Shown: positions 38,971-48,735, numbered from the stretch's first letter. The stretch: 64,000 nucleotides of DNA from Castellaniella sp. S9 (GCF_027257175.1 NZ_JAPFGD010000005.1:62001-126000), one strand, 5' to 3'. Numbers and translations: made by a program. Notes: a model not told the origin generated them from the letters alone.

Positions 38971-41265
38971 ATGGACCTGAACGACGATCGCGCAAAACTG
39001 GCACTGGACTACCACGCCCACCCTCAGCCGGGCAAGATTTCCGTGGTGCCGACCAAGCCCCTGGGCAACCAGGACGACCTTTCGCTGGCGTATTCACCGG
39101 GCGTGGCCGTCGCCTGCATGGCCATCCACGCCCAGGGCGAGGCCGCCGCGGCCCAGTACACCTCGCGCGCCAACCTCGTCGGCGTGGTGACCAACGGCAC
39201 CGCCGTGCTGGGCCTGGGCAACATCGGCCCCCTGGCGGCCAAGCCCGTCATGGAGGGCAAGGGCTGCCTGTTCAAGAAATTCGCCGGCATCGACGTCTTC
39301 GACATCGAGCTCGCTGAGCACGACCCCGACAAGCTCGTGGACATCATCGCCGCCCTGGAACCCACCCTGGGCGGGGTCAATCTCGAGGACATCAAGGCGC
39401 CCGAATGCTTCTACATCGAAAAAAAGCTGCGCGAGCGCATGAAGATCCCGGTCTTCCATGACGACCAGCACGGCACCGCCATCATCTCGTCGGCCGCCAT
39501 CCTCAACGGCCTGAAGGTCGTGGGCAAGCAGATCGAGACGGTCAAGCTGGTGTGCTCGGGCGCCGGCGCGGCAGCCATCGCCTGCCTCGACCTGCTGGTC
39601 AAGCTCGGCGTGCGCCAGTCCAATATCTTCGTCGTCGATTCGCGCGGGGTGATCTGGAAGGGGCGCGACCCGGACATGGAGCCCAACAAGGCGCGCTACG
39701 CCCAGGACACCGATGCGCGCACCCTGGCCGACGTCTGCCGCGATGCCGACGTCTTCCTCGGCTGCTCGGCCCCCGGGGTGCTGACCGCCGACATGCTGCG
39801 CACCATGGCCGAGCGCCCGCTGATCCTCGCCCTGGCCAATCCCGACCCCGAGATCCGGCCCGAGGACGCCAAGGCGGCGCGCCCCGACTGCGTCATCGCC
39901 ACCGGGCGCTCGGACTACCCGAACCAGGTCAACAACGTGCTGTGCTTCCCGTTCATCTTCCGCGGGGCGATGGACTGCGGCGCCACCGTCATCAACGAGG
40001 AGATGAAGCTCGCCTGCGTCAAGGCGATCGCCGAACTGGCCGAGGCCGAGTCCAGCGCCGAGGTCGCCACCGCCTACGCCGACCAGGACTTGTCCTTCGG
40101 GCCGGAATACATCATCCCCAAACCCTTCGATCCGCGCCTGATCGCCAAGATCGCGCCGGCCGTGGCCGAGGCGGCGGCGGCCTCGGGAGTGGCCGCCAGG
40201 CCCATCGAGGACATGGATGCCTACCGCCAGTCCCTGATGAGCTTCGTCTATCACTCGGGCCAGCTGATGCGGCCCCTGTTCCGCCAGGCCAAGGCCTCGC
40301 CCAAGCGCGTCATCTATGCCGACGGCGAGGACGAGCGCGTCCTGCAGGCCGCACAGACGGTGCTGAACGAGGGGATCGCCCAGCCCATCCTGGTGGGCCG
40401 CCCCTCGGTCATCCAGATGCGGGTCCAGAAATTCGGCCTGCGCCTGGTGCCGGGTCAAAACGTCGAGATCGTCGACCCCGAGGACGATGCCCGCTTCAAT
40501 GAAACCTGGAGCGCCTACTACAAGCTGCGCGGCCGCGAGGGCGTGACGCCCGACATCGCCAAGGCCATGGTGCGCAAGCACAATTCCCTGATCGGCGTGA
40601 TGCTGCTGCAGCGCGGCGATGCCGATGCGATGATCTGCGGGGTGGCCAGCCGCTTCGACAACCAGCTGCGCTACGTGCAGGAGGTCATCGGCCTGAAGGA
40701 CGGCGCGCAGACCTATGCCGCCATGAACGTGCTGATGCTGCCCACCCAGACGCTGTTCATCTGCGACACCCACGTCAACGAGGACCCGACGGCCGAACAG
40801 GTCGCCGACATGACGATACAGGCCGCCGCCGAGGTGCGCCGTTTCGGGATCGTGCCCAAGATCGCCCTGCTCTCGCACTCGAACTTCGGCAGCCGGCCCA
40901 CCGCCTCGTCGATGAAGATGGCCGAGGCCCGCCGCATCATCCAGGCGCGCGCGCCCGACCTGGAGGTCGACGGCGAGATGCACGCGGACTCGGCCCTGTC
41001 CGAAAAGATCCGCAACAAGGCCTTCCCGGACACGACGCTGGCCGGTGCGGCCAATCTGCTGATCACGCCCAACCTCGACACGGGCAACATCACCTACAAC
41101 ATGCTCAAGATGACCGGCAGCAACGGCGTGGCGATGGGTCCGGTCCTGTTGGGCGCCGCCCGTCCGGTGCACATCCTGACCACCAGCTCGACGGTGCGCC
41201 GGATCGTCAACATGACGGCCCTGGCGGTGGTGGACGCCCAGCAGGAGGTGGGGGAGGCGGTGTAA
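38971..41265 (+). CDS. maeB: NADP-dependent malic enzyme with phosphotransacetylase-like domain
   Basis: A 764-residue fusion enzyme of the MaeB type. Residues 1 to about 430 form the malic enzyme part: [52 protein letters not shown] and the NADP-binding [16 protein letters not shown]. Residues of about 440-764 are related to phosphotransacetylase ([43 protein letters not shown]) and normally act as an allosteric acetyl-CoA sensing domain rather than a transferase. The enzyme converts malate to pyruvate and NADPH. It is divergent from sucA and followed by a two-component pair on the same strand. Confidence 0.96.
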   Translation: MDLNDDRAKLALDYHAHPQPGKISVVPTKPLGNQDDLSLAYSPGVAVACMAIHAQGEAAAAQYTSRANLVGVVTNGTAVLGLGNIGPLAAKPVMEGKGCLFKKFAGIDVFDIELAEHDPDKLVDIIAALEPTLGGVNLEDIKAPECFYIEKKLRERMKIPVFHDDQHGTAIISSAAILNGLKVVGKQIETVKLVCSGAGAAAIACLDLLVKLGVRQSNIFVVDSRGVIWKGRDPDMEPNKARYAQDTDARTLADVCRDADVFLGCSAPGVLTADMLRTMAERPLILALANPDPEIRPEDAKAARPDCVIATGRSDYPNQVNNVLCFPFIFRGAMDCGATVINEEMKLACVKAIAELAEAESSAEVATAYADQDLSFGPEYIIPKPFDPRLIAKIAPAVAEAAAASGVAARPIEDMDAYRQSLMSFVYHSGQLMRPLFRQAKASPKRVIYADGEDERVLQAAQTVLNEGIAQPILVGRPSVIQMRVQKFGLRLVPGQNVEIVDPEDDARFNETWSAYYKLRGREGVTPDIAKAMVRKHNSLIGVMLLQRGDADAMICGVASRFDNQLRYVQEVIGLKDGAQTYAAMNVLMLPTQTLFICDTHVNEDPTAEQVADMTIQAAAEVRRFGIVPKIALLSHSNFGSRPTASSMKMAEARRIIQARAPDLEVDGEMHADSALSEKIRNKAFPDTTLAGAANLLITPNLDTGNITYNMLKMTGSNGVAMGPVLLGAARPVHILTTSSTVRRIVNMTALAVVDAQQEVGEAV

Positions 41266-41290
41266 AGCGGCTCAGACAGCGGCGCTGCCC

Positions 41291-43516
41291 ATGCGCACCC
41301 CCGGCCATCGGCTGCTGGCCGCTCTCGTTTATTGCCTGGCGGCGGGCCTGGCCGCGATCTGGATCGCCACCGCCCAGCCCTGGCTGGGCCTGGGTCTGCA
41401 TGGCGGCCCCGATGGCCGGGTGACGGCGCAGACTTGCCGCACCCCCTGCGCCGGCATCCCGTCCGGCGCCGTGATCGCCGGCCTGCAAGCGCCCGGCGCC
41501 GGGGCGCTTGCAGAAATCACCGTCGTCGATCTCACCGAAGAGCCGGATGTCCTGCCGGACGCGGCGGCCCTGCGGCAGTTCCTCGAAGACCAGGGCAGGC
41601 TGGCGGCCTTGCTGGGCGCGCCGGCCGTCTCCGTCCTCTGGCACGGCACGGCGGGGGCGGCCCCGCACCAGACTCGGATCGAGCCGGCCACCCGCCCCTG
41701 GACCAGCCTGCCGGCCATCTTCTGGTTCCAGTGGCTGGCTGCCGCGACGGGCTGCCTGATCGCCATCTGGGTCTGGGCGCTCAGGCCGGGGGATGCCGCT
41801 ACGCGGCTGTTTGCCCTGACCGGCCTGACCTTCCCGCTCTTTGCCTTGCCGGCAGCGATCTACGGCACCCGGGAACTCGCGCTCGACCCCGGCCTGTTTC
41901 GCGTGCTGACCTCGCTGAACTGCCTGGGCGCCCTCACATACGGCGCCGCCTTTGCGGCAATCTTTCTGGCACACCCGCGCCGCCTCGCAAAGCCGGCGGT
42001 GCTGCTGGCCTTTCCGCTCGCCGCCGTCCTCTGGTGGCTGCTCTCCGCCGTGGGCCTGCTGACCGACCCGGACTGGGTGATCCGCCTGCCGACGCTGAGC
42101 CTGATGCTGGCGGCCCTGGCCTTCGCGCTGATCCAATGGCGGCTGAGCCGCTTCCAGGCTGCGGACCGGGCCGCGTTGCGCTGGTTCCTGCTGTCGCTGC
42201 TGCTGGGCGCCGGACTGTATATCGCCAGCCATGTCGTCTCCAGCATCCTCGGCTGGCTGCCGCCCATCCCGCAAGGCTATGCCTTCGGGTTCTTTCTCAT
42301 CATCTATCTGGGCATCGCCCTGGGCCTGAGGCGCTACCGCCTGTTCGACCTGGATGCCTGGGCCTACCGCCTGCTGGTGTCGATGGGGGTCCTGTTGGCC
42401 ATCCTGCTGGCCGACGCCGCGATGATCACGCTCCTGGGCTGGTCGGCGCAAACCTCGCTGGGCCTGTCGATCTGGGGCGTCGGACTGCTGTATCTCCTGG
42501 TACGGCAACGGCTCTGGAAGCTGCTGGACAGGCCTCGCGACGATGACCTGGTCCGGGTTCTGCCCCTGCTGGTCGAAGTCGCCTTCGAACCCGGCCCGCA
42601 GAAACGCGAGCACGGCTGGCAGCAGCTACTGCGCACGCACTATGATCCGTTGCGCATCGAGATCCTGCCGGACAGCGCTGGAACGCTGGACAGCCGGGCG
42701 GCCGTCGAGCAGGACGGCGCCGCGCTGTACGTCCCGGCCGGCACCCGGCGCCCCGATCTGCGGCTGCTGCACCGCAACCAGGGCACGCGTCTGTTTTCCA
42801 GCCGCGACGCGCGCTTCGCCACCAGCATGATCCGCCTGCTGGAGCGCGCCGAAACCAGCCGCGACGCTTTCGAGGACGCCATCCGCCAGGAGCGCGGCCG
42901 CATTGCGCAGGATCTGCACGATGACGTCGGCGCCCGCCTGCTGATGCTCATCCATCGCGCACCGCAGCAGGAAACCGCCGACCTGGCGCGCCAGGCCATG
43001 AGCGATCTGCGCGACGCGCTTTCGGTGATCGACGCCGAGCCCAGCCGGCTGAGCGAAAGCCTGGCCGACTGGCGCTCGGAAGCCCAATCCCGCTGCCATG
43101 CGGCAGGCGCCGGCCTGATATGGCGTGTGCCGGCCACGGTCACCGATCCGCTGATCCAGCCGCGCCAGAAAATGCTGCTGACCCGGGCGCTGCGGGAATG
43201 CCTGAACAACTGCTTCAAGCACGCGCACCACGACGGCTTGCAGATCGAACTGTGCGGCATGCTGTCGGAGACGGGCCTGTTCACCCTCGATTGCACCGAT
43301 AATGGCGAGGCGGCCGACCCCGGGCAATGGATCAAGGGCCGGGGCCTGCGCGGGCTGGAGCGGCGCCTGCACGACTTGGGCGGCACGGTTGAATTTCACC
43401 GTCTGCCCCAAGGCAGCCGGGTCCGCATGCAAATGGCCCTCGCCCTCCCGCCAGGCCGGCAGGCGGGCGCCTCACCCAGGAGGAACGACCATGGAACACT
43501 GCCTGCTGGTCGATGA
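41291..43516 (+). CDS. Membrane-bound sensor histidine kinase (HisKA_3/NarL-type partner)
   Basis: A 741-residue sensor kinase. After an N-terminal helix (residues about 8-26), a periplasmic portion with a PDZ-like start (PWLGLGLHGGPDGRVTAQ) precedes about eight membrane segments (residues about 145-395), a 7TM-like arrangement. The dimerisation/phosphoacceptor helix is ERGRIAQDLHDDVGARLL with His543. The ATPase domain has an N box (RALRECLNNCFKHAH) and glycine-rich loops (CTDNGEAADPG, GRGLRGLERRLHDLGG). It overlaps the response regulator by 26 bases. The signal is unknown; it lies between maeB and a T6SS region. Confidence 0.9.
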   Translation: MRTPGHRLLAALVYCLAAGLAAIWIATAQPWLGLGLHGGPDGRVTAQTCRTPCAGIPSGAVIAGLQAPGAGALAEITVVDLTEEPDVLPDAAALRQFLEDQGRLAALLGAPAVSVLWHGTAGAAPHQTRIEPATRPWTSLPAIFWFQWLAAATGCLIAIWVWALRPGDAATRLFALTGLTFPLFALPAAIYGTRELALDPGLFRVLTSLNCLGALTYGAAFAAIFLAHPRRLAKPAVLLAFPLAAVLWWLLSAVGLLTDPDWVIRLPTLSLMLAALAFALIQWRLSRFQAADRAALRWFLLSLLLGAGLYIASHVVSSILGWLPPIPQGYAFGFFLIIYLGIALGLRRYRLFDLDAWAYRLLVSMGVLLAILLADAAMITLLGWSAQTSLGLSIWGVGLLYLLVRQRLWKLLDRPRDDDLVRVLPLLVEVAFEPGPQKREHGWQQLLRTHYDPLRIEILPDSAGTLDSRAAVEQDGAALYVPAGTRRPDLRLLHRNQGTRLFSSRDARFATSMIRLLERAETSRDAFEDAIRQERGRIAQDLHDDVGARLLMLIHRAPQQETADLARQAMSDLRDALSVIDAEPSRLSESLADWRSEAQSRCHAAGAGLIWRVPATVTDPLIQPRQKMLLTRALRECLNNCFKHAHHDGLQIELCGMLSETGLFTLDCTDNGEAADPGQWIKGRGLRGLERRLHDLGGTVEFHRLPQGSRVRMQMALALPPGRQAGASPRRNDHGTLPAGR

Positions 43517-44126
43517 CCTGCCCGATGCGCTGGCGCTGATGTCGGACCTGATCCGCCGGGCATTTCCCGACATCGCATTACAGACGGCGGACAGCGTGCA
43601 GGAGGCCAAGCGCTGCATCCGCCGCCGGACATTTCAACTCGCGCTCATCGACCTCGAACTGGGCGACGGCGACGGCGCCGAACTCATCGCCTGGCTGGCC
43701 GAGCGGCAGCCCGACTGCGTGCCGATCGTGGGCACGATCTTCGATGACGACGATCATCTCATGGCGGCGCTGCAGGCCGGCGCCCAAGGCTACATCCTGA
43801 AAGACGAACCACCGGAGCTGGTCGCACAGCAGTTGCAGGGCATCCGCAACGAGCAGCCGCCCCTGTCTCCCGCCATCGCCCGGCGCATGATCCGGCATTT
43901 TCGCAAAACGCATGCCCTGCCCGCGGTCGAATGCCGCCTCAGCCCCCGGGAGTCCGAAACACTGGGCCTGCTGGCCAAAGGCCTGCGCCTGGCGGACATC
44001 GCCCAAGCCCTGGGAATTTCCCACCATACGGTGGGCGACCATGTCAAAGCCATCTACCGCAAGCTGAACATCAGCAGTCGAGCCGAAGCCGCGCTGGAGG
44101 CCCAACGCCTGGGCCTGGTCGATTGA
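43491..44126 (+). CDS. LuxR/NarL-type response regulator
   Basis: A 211-residue response regulator and partner of the preceding kinase. The receiver domain has acidic residues in LLVDDLPDA and the phosphoacceptor Asp54 in LALIDLELGDGDG, with the conserved Lys in YILKDE. A LuxR-type helix-turn-helix follows (LSPRESETLGLLAKGLRLADIAQALGISHHTVGDHVKAIYRKLNI reads across residues about 150-195). The ATG at 43491 follows a strong AGGAGG at about eight bases, inside the end of the kinase gene, so translation is coupled. Targets are unknown; the neighbouring T6SS genes are candidates by proximity only. Confidence 0.92.
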   Translation: MEHCLLVDDLPDALALMSDLIRRAFPDIALQTADSVQEAKRCIRRRTFQLALIDLELGDGDGAELIAWLAERQPDCVPIVGTIFDDDDHLMAALQAGAQGYILKDEPPELVAQQLQGIRNEQPPLSPAIARRMIRHFRKTHALPAVECRLSPRESETLGLLAKGLRLADIAQALGISHHTVGDHVKAIYRKLNISSRAEAALEAQRLGLVD

Positions 44127-44140
44127 TCCATCCTCTGCAC

Positions 44141-44169
44141 GGGCGGCGGGCCGCGCCGGCCACCCGCCC
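44141..44169. terminator. GC-rich hairpin between convergent genes
   Basis: GGGCGG and CCGCCC pair around a further GC-rich inner inverted repeat in the 50-base gap between the response regulator and the convergent lipoprotein gene. No T run is present on either side, so termination is only suggested by position. Confidence 0.3.
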
Positions 44170-44176
44170 TCGGGAT

Positions 44177-45241
44177 TCAGCCGCCGCTGCGCAGCTCGGC
44201 CATCTTGTCCACCATCAGGGTATTGGCCTGCGTCAGGACGGCGCGGGCGGCATCGGCGTACTTGCCCGATGTGGCGTGGAAAATGTATTCGCGCGTCTGG
44301 TTCTGGGTCTTGGTCATGGCCCCGAAGAGACCGCCCCTCAGGTAGCCCGTCGCTGCATTGAGGGCCATCGTGGCGCCGGCCTCGACCTCGCTGGTGACGT
44401 CCTCGATGGTGGCGAATTCCTGGTCGGAATGCACCGGCTGGCCCAGCGTGAGTTGCCCCGTCTGGGCGGTGGTGATCCCCGTCTCGCCCTTGCTGATGCC
44501 CAGAATGCCCGAATCCACCGTCATGCGCTGCCCGACCCGCATGGCCGTCGACGAAAAGAAACCATCACTGCCGGCCGCCCCGGCGAAGTCCACAATATAG
44601 GAGACGTTCAGGACCCGCGCATCGGAGATCTCGGCGAACTTGAACGCGGCATTCGAGATCCCCATGCTGTCGAAGCCCGCGAAGGCGCCGGGGTCCGGGC
44701 GCTCGCCCGTGAAGAAAGCCTGCTTCGGGCCGATCTGGGCCGGGGAATAAAAGTAGCCTGTTCCGTAGGAAGAGAACAGGCCCGAATTATCTTCCTGATA
44801 GGGGAAGTCGAATTCCTTGACGCCCTGGTAGGCCGGGCTGCCCGTGAAGGTCTCGCGAGGCACGACCTGGTAGCCGCGCGCCTGCAGCAGCGTGATGAGG
44901 TGTTCGTACATTTCATCGGTCACGCGCTGACGCGTGGCATCGTCTATCCCTTCGAGCTTGACCAGCCCACGGGTCACGGTGTTGTACGCCATGGTCTCCC
45001 GCTTGCGTTCCAGCTCCTTGCTGTCGTTGAACCCGACCTTGAAGCCGCCGATGACGACTTTGCTCACCTGCGCAAAGCCTTTCGCATAGCGGACTTCGAC
45101 GGCGTCCTTGGTGGAAAGGCCCAGAAAACCGCCTTTGCGGGTCTCGGCACCCACGACGCCGTCTGTCGTGCCGACCGTCGTGCAGGCCGCCAGTGTGGCA
45201 AGCAGAAGACAAGGGGCCACAGACCGAAGCTTGAAAACCAT
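44177..45241 (-). CDS. Predicted lipoprotein of unknown function beside the T6SS genes
   Basis: A 354-residue protein with a lipoprotein signal ending in LAAC, Cys20. The following residues (TTVGTTDGVV) do not include an Asp at +2, so outer-membrane location is likely. The mature part has mixed alpha/beta character with repeated Gly/Tyr/Phe-rich stretches (GSPAYQGVKEFDFPYQEDN, YGTGYFYSPAQIGPKQAFF) and a threonine-rich MTVDSGILGISKGETGITTAQTG region. I cannot place it in a family; the middle part recalls curli-secretion CsgG-like lipoproteins only vaguely. It is transcribed in the same direction as tssE, 174 bases downstream of it, with a perfect palindrome in between. Confidence 0.75.
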   Translation of the reverse strand: MVFKLRSVAPCLLLATLAACTTVGTTDGVVGAETRKGGFLGLSTKDAVEVRYAKGFAQVSKVVIGGFKVGFNDSKELERKRETMAYNTVTRGLVKLEGIDDATRQRVTDEMYEHLITLLQARGYQVVPRETFTGSPAYQGVKEFDFPYQEDNSGLFSSYGTGYFYSPAQIGPKQAFFTGERPDPGAFAGFDSMGISNAAFKFAEISDARVLNVSYIVDFAGAAGSDGFFSSTAMRVGQRMTVDSGILGISKGETGITTAQTGQLTLGQPVHSDQEFATIEDVTSEVEAGATMALNAATGYLRGGLFGAMTKTQNQTREYIFHATSGKYADAARAVLTQANTLMVDKMAELRSGG

Positions 45242-45318
45242 GATTCAGAATCCTCTTGAAAATGGTCGACCACGCATTCCGGGCCGGAGCGCCCGGCATT
45301 AGGCATGCCGGACACAGG

Positions 45319-45337
45319 TTCATGTCGTCGACATGAA
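45319..45337. repeat. Perfect 19-bp palindrome upstream of the lipoprotein gene
   Basis: TTCATGTCG and CGACATGAA are exact inverted complements around one central base. It is 78 bases before the lipoprotein start codon, in AT-rich DNA. It could be an operator or an RNA hairpin; an A-run on the plus strand becomes a T-run upstream of it on the minus strand, so it is not an intrinsic terminator for tssE. Confidence 0.6.
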
Positions 45338-45415
45338 AAATTTACACACGTTCAAGATTTGAAACCATCCCGCGTACAGGGGATGTTTTTGAGGAAATGC
45401 GTACGGAGCCCCGCG

Positions 45416-45853
45416 CTAGGCCGAGGTCCTGGGCTCCACGTAGATCCGCCCCGCCGAATTCACCCGCAGGATCATGGCAAACGCCTGGTCGGGTGCATCG
45501 GCGCGGTCGGACTCGAGCTGTCCCCGCAGTTCGAAGCGCAGGGTGATGACCTCGCGCTGTTCCTGTTCGACCGTGATACGGGCGTTGCGCAAGCGGCGCT
45601 CGTAGCGGGCCGCCTGGCGGATGATGGCCTCCGACAGCGATTCGGTCGTTCCCAGGGCGAACGAGCCGGCGATGTTGCTCATGTCGGGCATGCCATACTC
45701 ATGATCGATCGGCACCGAGCCCGCCCGCGTGTTCAGCAGCCGCTCGAGGTGGCGGGCGACGGAGTCGCGCAACTGGCGGTCGTACGGAACGCCCCCCACG
45801 CGGCCCGGATCCTCCAGCGCCGTCAAGCGCTCAAACAGACGAATATTGCTCAT
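45416..45853 (-). CDS. tssE: Type VI secretion baseplate protein TssE
   Basis: A 145-residue gp25-like (GPW_gp25 domain) protein of the T6SS baseplate wedge. Typical features are the N-terminal LFERL, the segment DSVARHLERLLNTRAGSVPIDHEYGMPDM, and IIRQAARYERRLRNARI. The conserved YGLPD-type motif appears as EYGMPDM. It is divergent from tssF and tssG, its assembly partners, with about 145 bases between the starts. Length is normal. Confidence 0.93.
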   Translation of the reverse strand: MSNIRLFERLTALEDPGRVGGVPYDRQLRDSVARHLERLLNTRAGSVPIDHEYGMPDMSNIAGSFALGTTESLSEAIIRQAARYERRLRNARITVEQEQREVITLRFELRGQLESDRADAPDQAFAMILRVNSAGRIYVEPRTSA

Positions 45854-45888
45854 GCCGTCGGGCTTCCATTGAAAGAATGGCGTGAAAA

Positions 45889-45897
45889 ATCATAGCA
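45889..45897 (-). promoter_or_regulatory. Extended -10 promoter of tssE
   Basis: The minus strand reads TGCTATGAT, a TGn-extended -10 (TATGAT). The predicted start gives a leader of about 30 bases that includes a CCATT-GAAAG-AATGG inverted repeat (45866-45880). No good -35 box was found. Confidence 0.45.
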
Positions 45898-45999
45898 TCT
45901 CCCGCGCGCCCGCCGTCACGCCTGCCTTGACACGGGGAAACGGGTTCATGCAGTATGACCGGCGCGGTCCCCGCCCAAGACTCCTTTACCGAACAGGCC

Positions 46000-47730
46000 A
46001 TGGCCACCAGCTTCAACCGGTTCTACGCCACCGAACTCGCCCGCCTGCGCGCCAATTCGCTGGAATTCGCGCAGGCCAACCCGGCCGTCGCCCCCATGCT
46101 CGGCTCGGTGTCCACCGATCCCGACGTCGAGCGCCTCCTCGAGGGGGTGGCCTTTCTCAATGGCCTGACCCGCCAGAAGCTCGACGACGAGTTCCCCGAG
46201 ATCGTCCAGGAGCTGGCCAGCATCCTGGTGCCCCAGTTCCTGCGCCCCCTGCCGGCCTCGACCATGATCGCCTTCACGCCGAAGGCCAAGCTGTCCGAGA
46301 CGGCCACCATCGCCGAGGGCACCGAGATCGGCTCGACGCCCGTCGAGGGCGTCTCGTGCCGCTTCCGCACCACGGCCTCGCTGCAGATTCAGCCGATCAC
46401 GCTGGAAACGGCCTCCAGCGAGCGCCTCCCGGACGGCTCCCACGCCCTGCGCCTGCAATTCCAGGCGCCCCAGGATGCACAGGGCATCCAGTTGCCCGAA
46501 CGGCTGCGCCTGTTCCTCGCCGGCGAGCACGCCGACGCGGCCAATCTGTTCATGCTGCTCGGCAGCCAGGTCAAGAGCGTACGCGCGCTGGACCAAAGCG
46601 GGCACAGCGTCCCGCTGTCGAGCACGCTGTCCCTACCCGGCTTCGACGAATCCCTACTGCCCTATCCGGACAACGCCTTCCCGGCCTTCAGCTGGATCCA
46701 GGAATTGCTGTTCCTGCCGCAAAAATTCCTGTTCATCGAATTCACCGACCTGCACAAAGGCCTCGGGCGCCTGCAAGGCGAGCGCTTCCGCATCGAGATC
46801 GTCTTCCATCGCAGCAGCTTCACCATGCCGGAGGTCACGGCACGCAACTTTGCGCTGAACGTCACGCCGGCGGTCAATCTGTTTCCCGTCGAGGCCGAGC
46901 CCATCAATCTCGACCACGAGATGTCGGAATACCTGATCCTGCCCCATGGCTCGCAGCGCCGGCATCATCAGATCTATTCCATCGACTCGGTCAGCGGCTA
47001 CGTGCAGGGCGGCGCGGAGCCCAAGCGCTACGTGCCCTTTTCCCTGCTGACCCATTCGCGCCAGGAGGCGCAGGCCAGCTACCGGACCTCGATGCGGCCC
47101 GCGATGGTGGGCGACACCATCGACACCTATCTGTCGGTCGTCTACCACGCCGGCGACGAGCCCGCCAACGAAACCCTGTCGCTGCGGCTGACCTGCACCA
47201 ACCGCACCCTGCCAGAAAATCTCAAGCTCGGCGACGTCTCGCGCGCCACCAGTTCATCGCCCGAGCGCTTCGAATTTCGCAACATCACGCCCGTCACCGC
47301 CGCCATCGACCCGCCGCACGGCGAGAAACTGCTGTGGGACGTCATCAGCCACACCACGCTCAATCTGCTGTCGCTCTCCAGCATCGAGACCCTGCGCGCC
47401 ATGCTGCGGCTGTACAACTCGACCTGCTCGTACGACAGCGGCGTGCGCAGCGCCAACGAACGCCAGATCGACGGCCTGCTGGATCTGGCCATCACCCGCG
47501 AGATGCGCCTGGTGCGCGGCACCATGATGCAGGGCCAGCACGTCGTGCTCACGTGCGAGGAAAAAAACTGGCCCAGCGCGGGGGCGATGTATCTGTGGGG
47601 CTGCGTCCTGGATCGCTTCCTGGCCTGCTACGCCGGCATCAATTCCTATACGCGGTTCGAAATCCACGACAAGAATACGGGGACCACATTCAAATGGCCG
47701 ATGCGCATGGGACGCAAGCCGGTGCTATGA
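46000..47730 (+). CDS. tssF: Type VI secretion baseplate protein TssF
   Basis: A roughly 576-residue baseplate wedge protein. The N-terminus FNRFYATELARLRANSLEFAQANPAVAPML and DPDVERLLEGVAFLNGLTRQKLDDEFPEI are diagnostic for TssF (VasA/ImpG). Later stretches include FPAFSWIQELLFLPQKFLFIE and the C-terminal FLACYAGINSYTRFEI. I start at 46000 (MATSFNRF); an in-frame ATG at 45955 would add 15 residues. The stop overlaps the tssG start (ATGA). TssF and TssG form the arms of the T6SS wedge together with TssE and TssK. Confidence 0.94.
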   Translation: MATSFNRFYATELARLRANSLEFAQANPAVAPMLGSVSTDPDVERLLEGVAFLNGLTRQKLDDEFPEIVQELASILVPQFLRPLPASTMIAFTPKAKLSETATIAEGTEIGSTPVEGVSCRFRTTASLQIQPITLETASSERLPDGSHALRLQFQAPQDAQGIQLPERLRLFLAGEHADAANLFMLLGSQVKSVRALDQSGHSVPLSSTLSLPGFDESLLPYPDNAFPAFSWIQELLFLPQKFLFIEFTDLHKGLGRLQGERFRIEIVFHRSSFTMPEVTARNFALNVTPAVNLFPVEAEPINLDHEMSEYLILPHGSQRRHHQIYSIDSVSGYVQGGAEPKRYVPFSLLTHSRQEAQASYRTSMRPAMVGDTIDTYLSVVYHAGDEPANETLSLRLTCTNRTLPENLKLGDVSRATSSSPERFEFRNITPVTAAIDPPHGEKLLWDVISHTTLNLLSLSSIETLRAMLRLYNSTCSYDSGVRSANERQIDGLLDLAITREMRLVRGTMMQGQHVVLTCEEKNWPSAGAMYLWGCVLDRFLACYAGINSYTRFEIHDKNTGTTFKWPMRMGRKPVL

Positions 47731-48674
47731 AGCCCCGGCTGCTCGCCCACGGCGAGCGCTTCTCGTTTTCGCAGGCCTACCGCCTGCTGCGGCTGCTCGC
47801 CCGGCGCGAAGGCGCCGAGACCCCCGCCATCAAGGTGCGGCCGAACCTCAGCCTGGATTTTCCCGGCACGGACCTCAGCTCGGTCCATGAAGTCGGTCCG
47901 GGCGAATACCGCCTGACGGCCAATTTCCTGGGCCTGTACGGGGTCACCTCGCCGCTGCCCAATTTCTATACCGAGGACCTGCTCGACGAACTGCATGACG
48001 GGCGCCACAGCAATCGCGACTTCCTCGACATCATCAGCCAGACCATCTATCCGCTGTTCTTTCGGGCGTGGCTGAAATCGCGGGCGCACATCCGCATCAA
48101 GGAATTCGACGACCGCCGGCTGCTCGAGATTTTCCACACTTTCGTCGGCATCAGCCGGCCGCTGCGCTACCTCGACCGCCCGGGCGTCTCGCACCTGCTG
48201 CGGTTTGCCGGGCTGTTCAGCCAGTACCCGCGCTCGGCCATGGGTCTGCAGACCATCGTCGCGGCCCTGTACCCGGGCACCCGGGTCGACATCATCCAGC
48301 AGGACGAGCGCTGGCAGCCCATTCCGCCGGACCAGCGCCTGGCCCTGGGCCACCAGGCCTGCACCCTGGGCGAGGACGCGCACCTGGGCGTCCTGGTCAA
48401 ATGCCGCAGCGGCAACCTCGCGCTGCGCATCACCGAGGTCGACAGCGGCCTGTTCCTCAAGCTGCTGCCCGGCGGCGAGGAATTCGAAAAGCTCCGCTTC
48501 CTGGTGCGCTATTACCTGCTGGACCCCCTGCACGTCCAACTCGAGATCGGGCTGAAGACCGGCACGGCGCGCCCGCTGCTGCTGGGGGCGGGACGCTGGA
48601 CCTCGCTGGGCCGCGACAGCTGGCTCGTCTGGCACGATACCAAGCACCGGGGCCGGCTGAGATTCATTTTGTAA
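47727..48674 (+). CDS. tssG: Type VI secretion baseplate protein TssG
   Basis: A 315-residue TssG (VasB/ImpH). Diagnostic are FSFSQAYRLLRLLARREG at the N-terminus, IKVRPNLSLDFPGTDLSSV, YGVTSPLPNFYTEDLLDELHDG, and RDFLDIISQTIYPLFFRAW. The start overlaps the tssF stop by four bases. The same reading frame is open far upstream across tssF, but that part is out-of-frame shadow. TssG bridges TssF copies in the baseplate. Confidence 0.94.
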   Translation: MKPRLLAHGERFSFSQAYRLLRLLARREGAETPAIKVRPNLSLDFPGTDLSSVHEVGPGEYRLTANFLGLYGVTSPLPNFYTEDLLDELHDGRHSNRDFLDIISQTIYPLFFRAWLKSRAHIRIKEFDDRRLLEIFHTFVGISRPLRYLDRPGVSHLLRFAGLFSQYPRSAMGLQTIVAALYPGTRVDIIQQDERWQPIPPDQRLALGHQACTLGEDAHLGVLVKCRSGNLALRITEVDSGLFLKLLPGGEEFEKLRFLVRYYLLDPLHVQLEIGLKTGTARPLLLGAGRWTSLGRDSWLVWHDTKHRGRLRFIL

Positions 48675-48735
48675 ATCAAAGAATCATTTTCTAATTAAAA
48701 AATCCCCCCGAAAAGCATGCCGCGGGATTGTGTCT

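Noticed and set aside
39094-41172. 692-codon minus-strand frame
   Set aside because: Antisense shadow of maeB with no family features.
45366-45390. CATCCC/GGGATG hairpin followed by five T on the plus strand
   Set aside because: It looks like a short intrinsic terminator, but both neighbouring genes are on the minus strand and no plus-strand gene ends before it. On the minus strand there is no T run.
45882-47726. Long open frame extending tssG upstream
   Set aside because: This part lies out of frame over tssF and has Arg/Pro/Ala-rich text. TssG homology starts only at 47727, where the ATGA overlap also lies.
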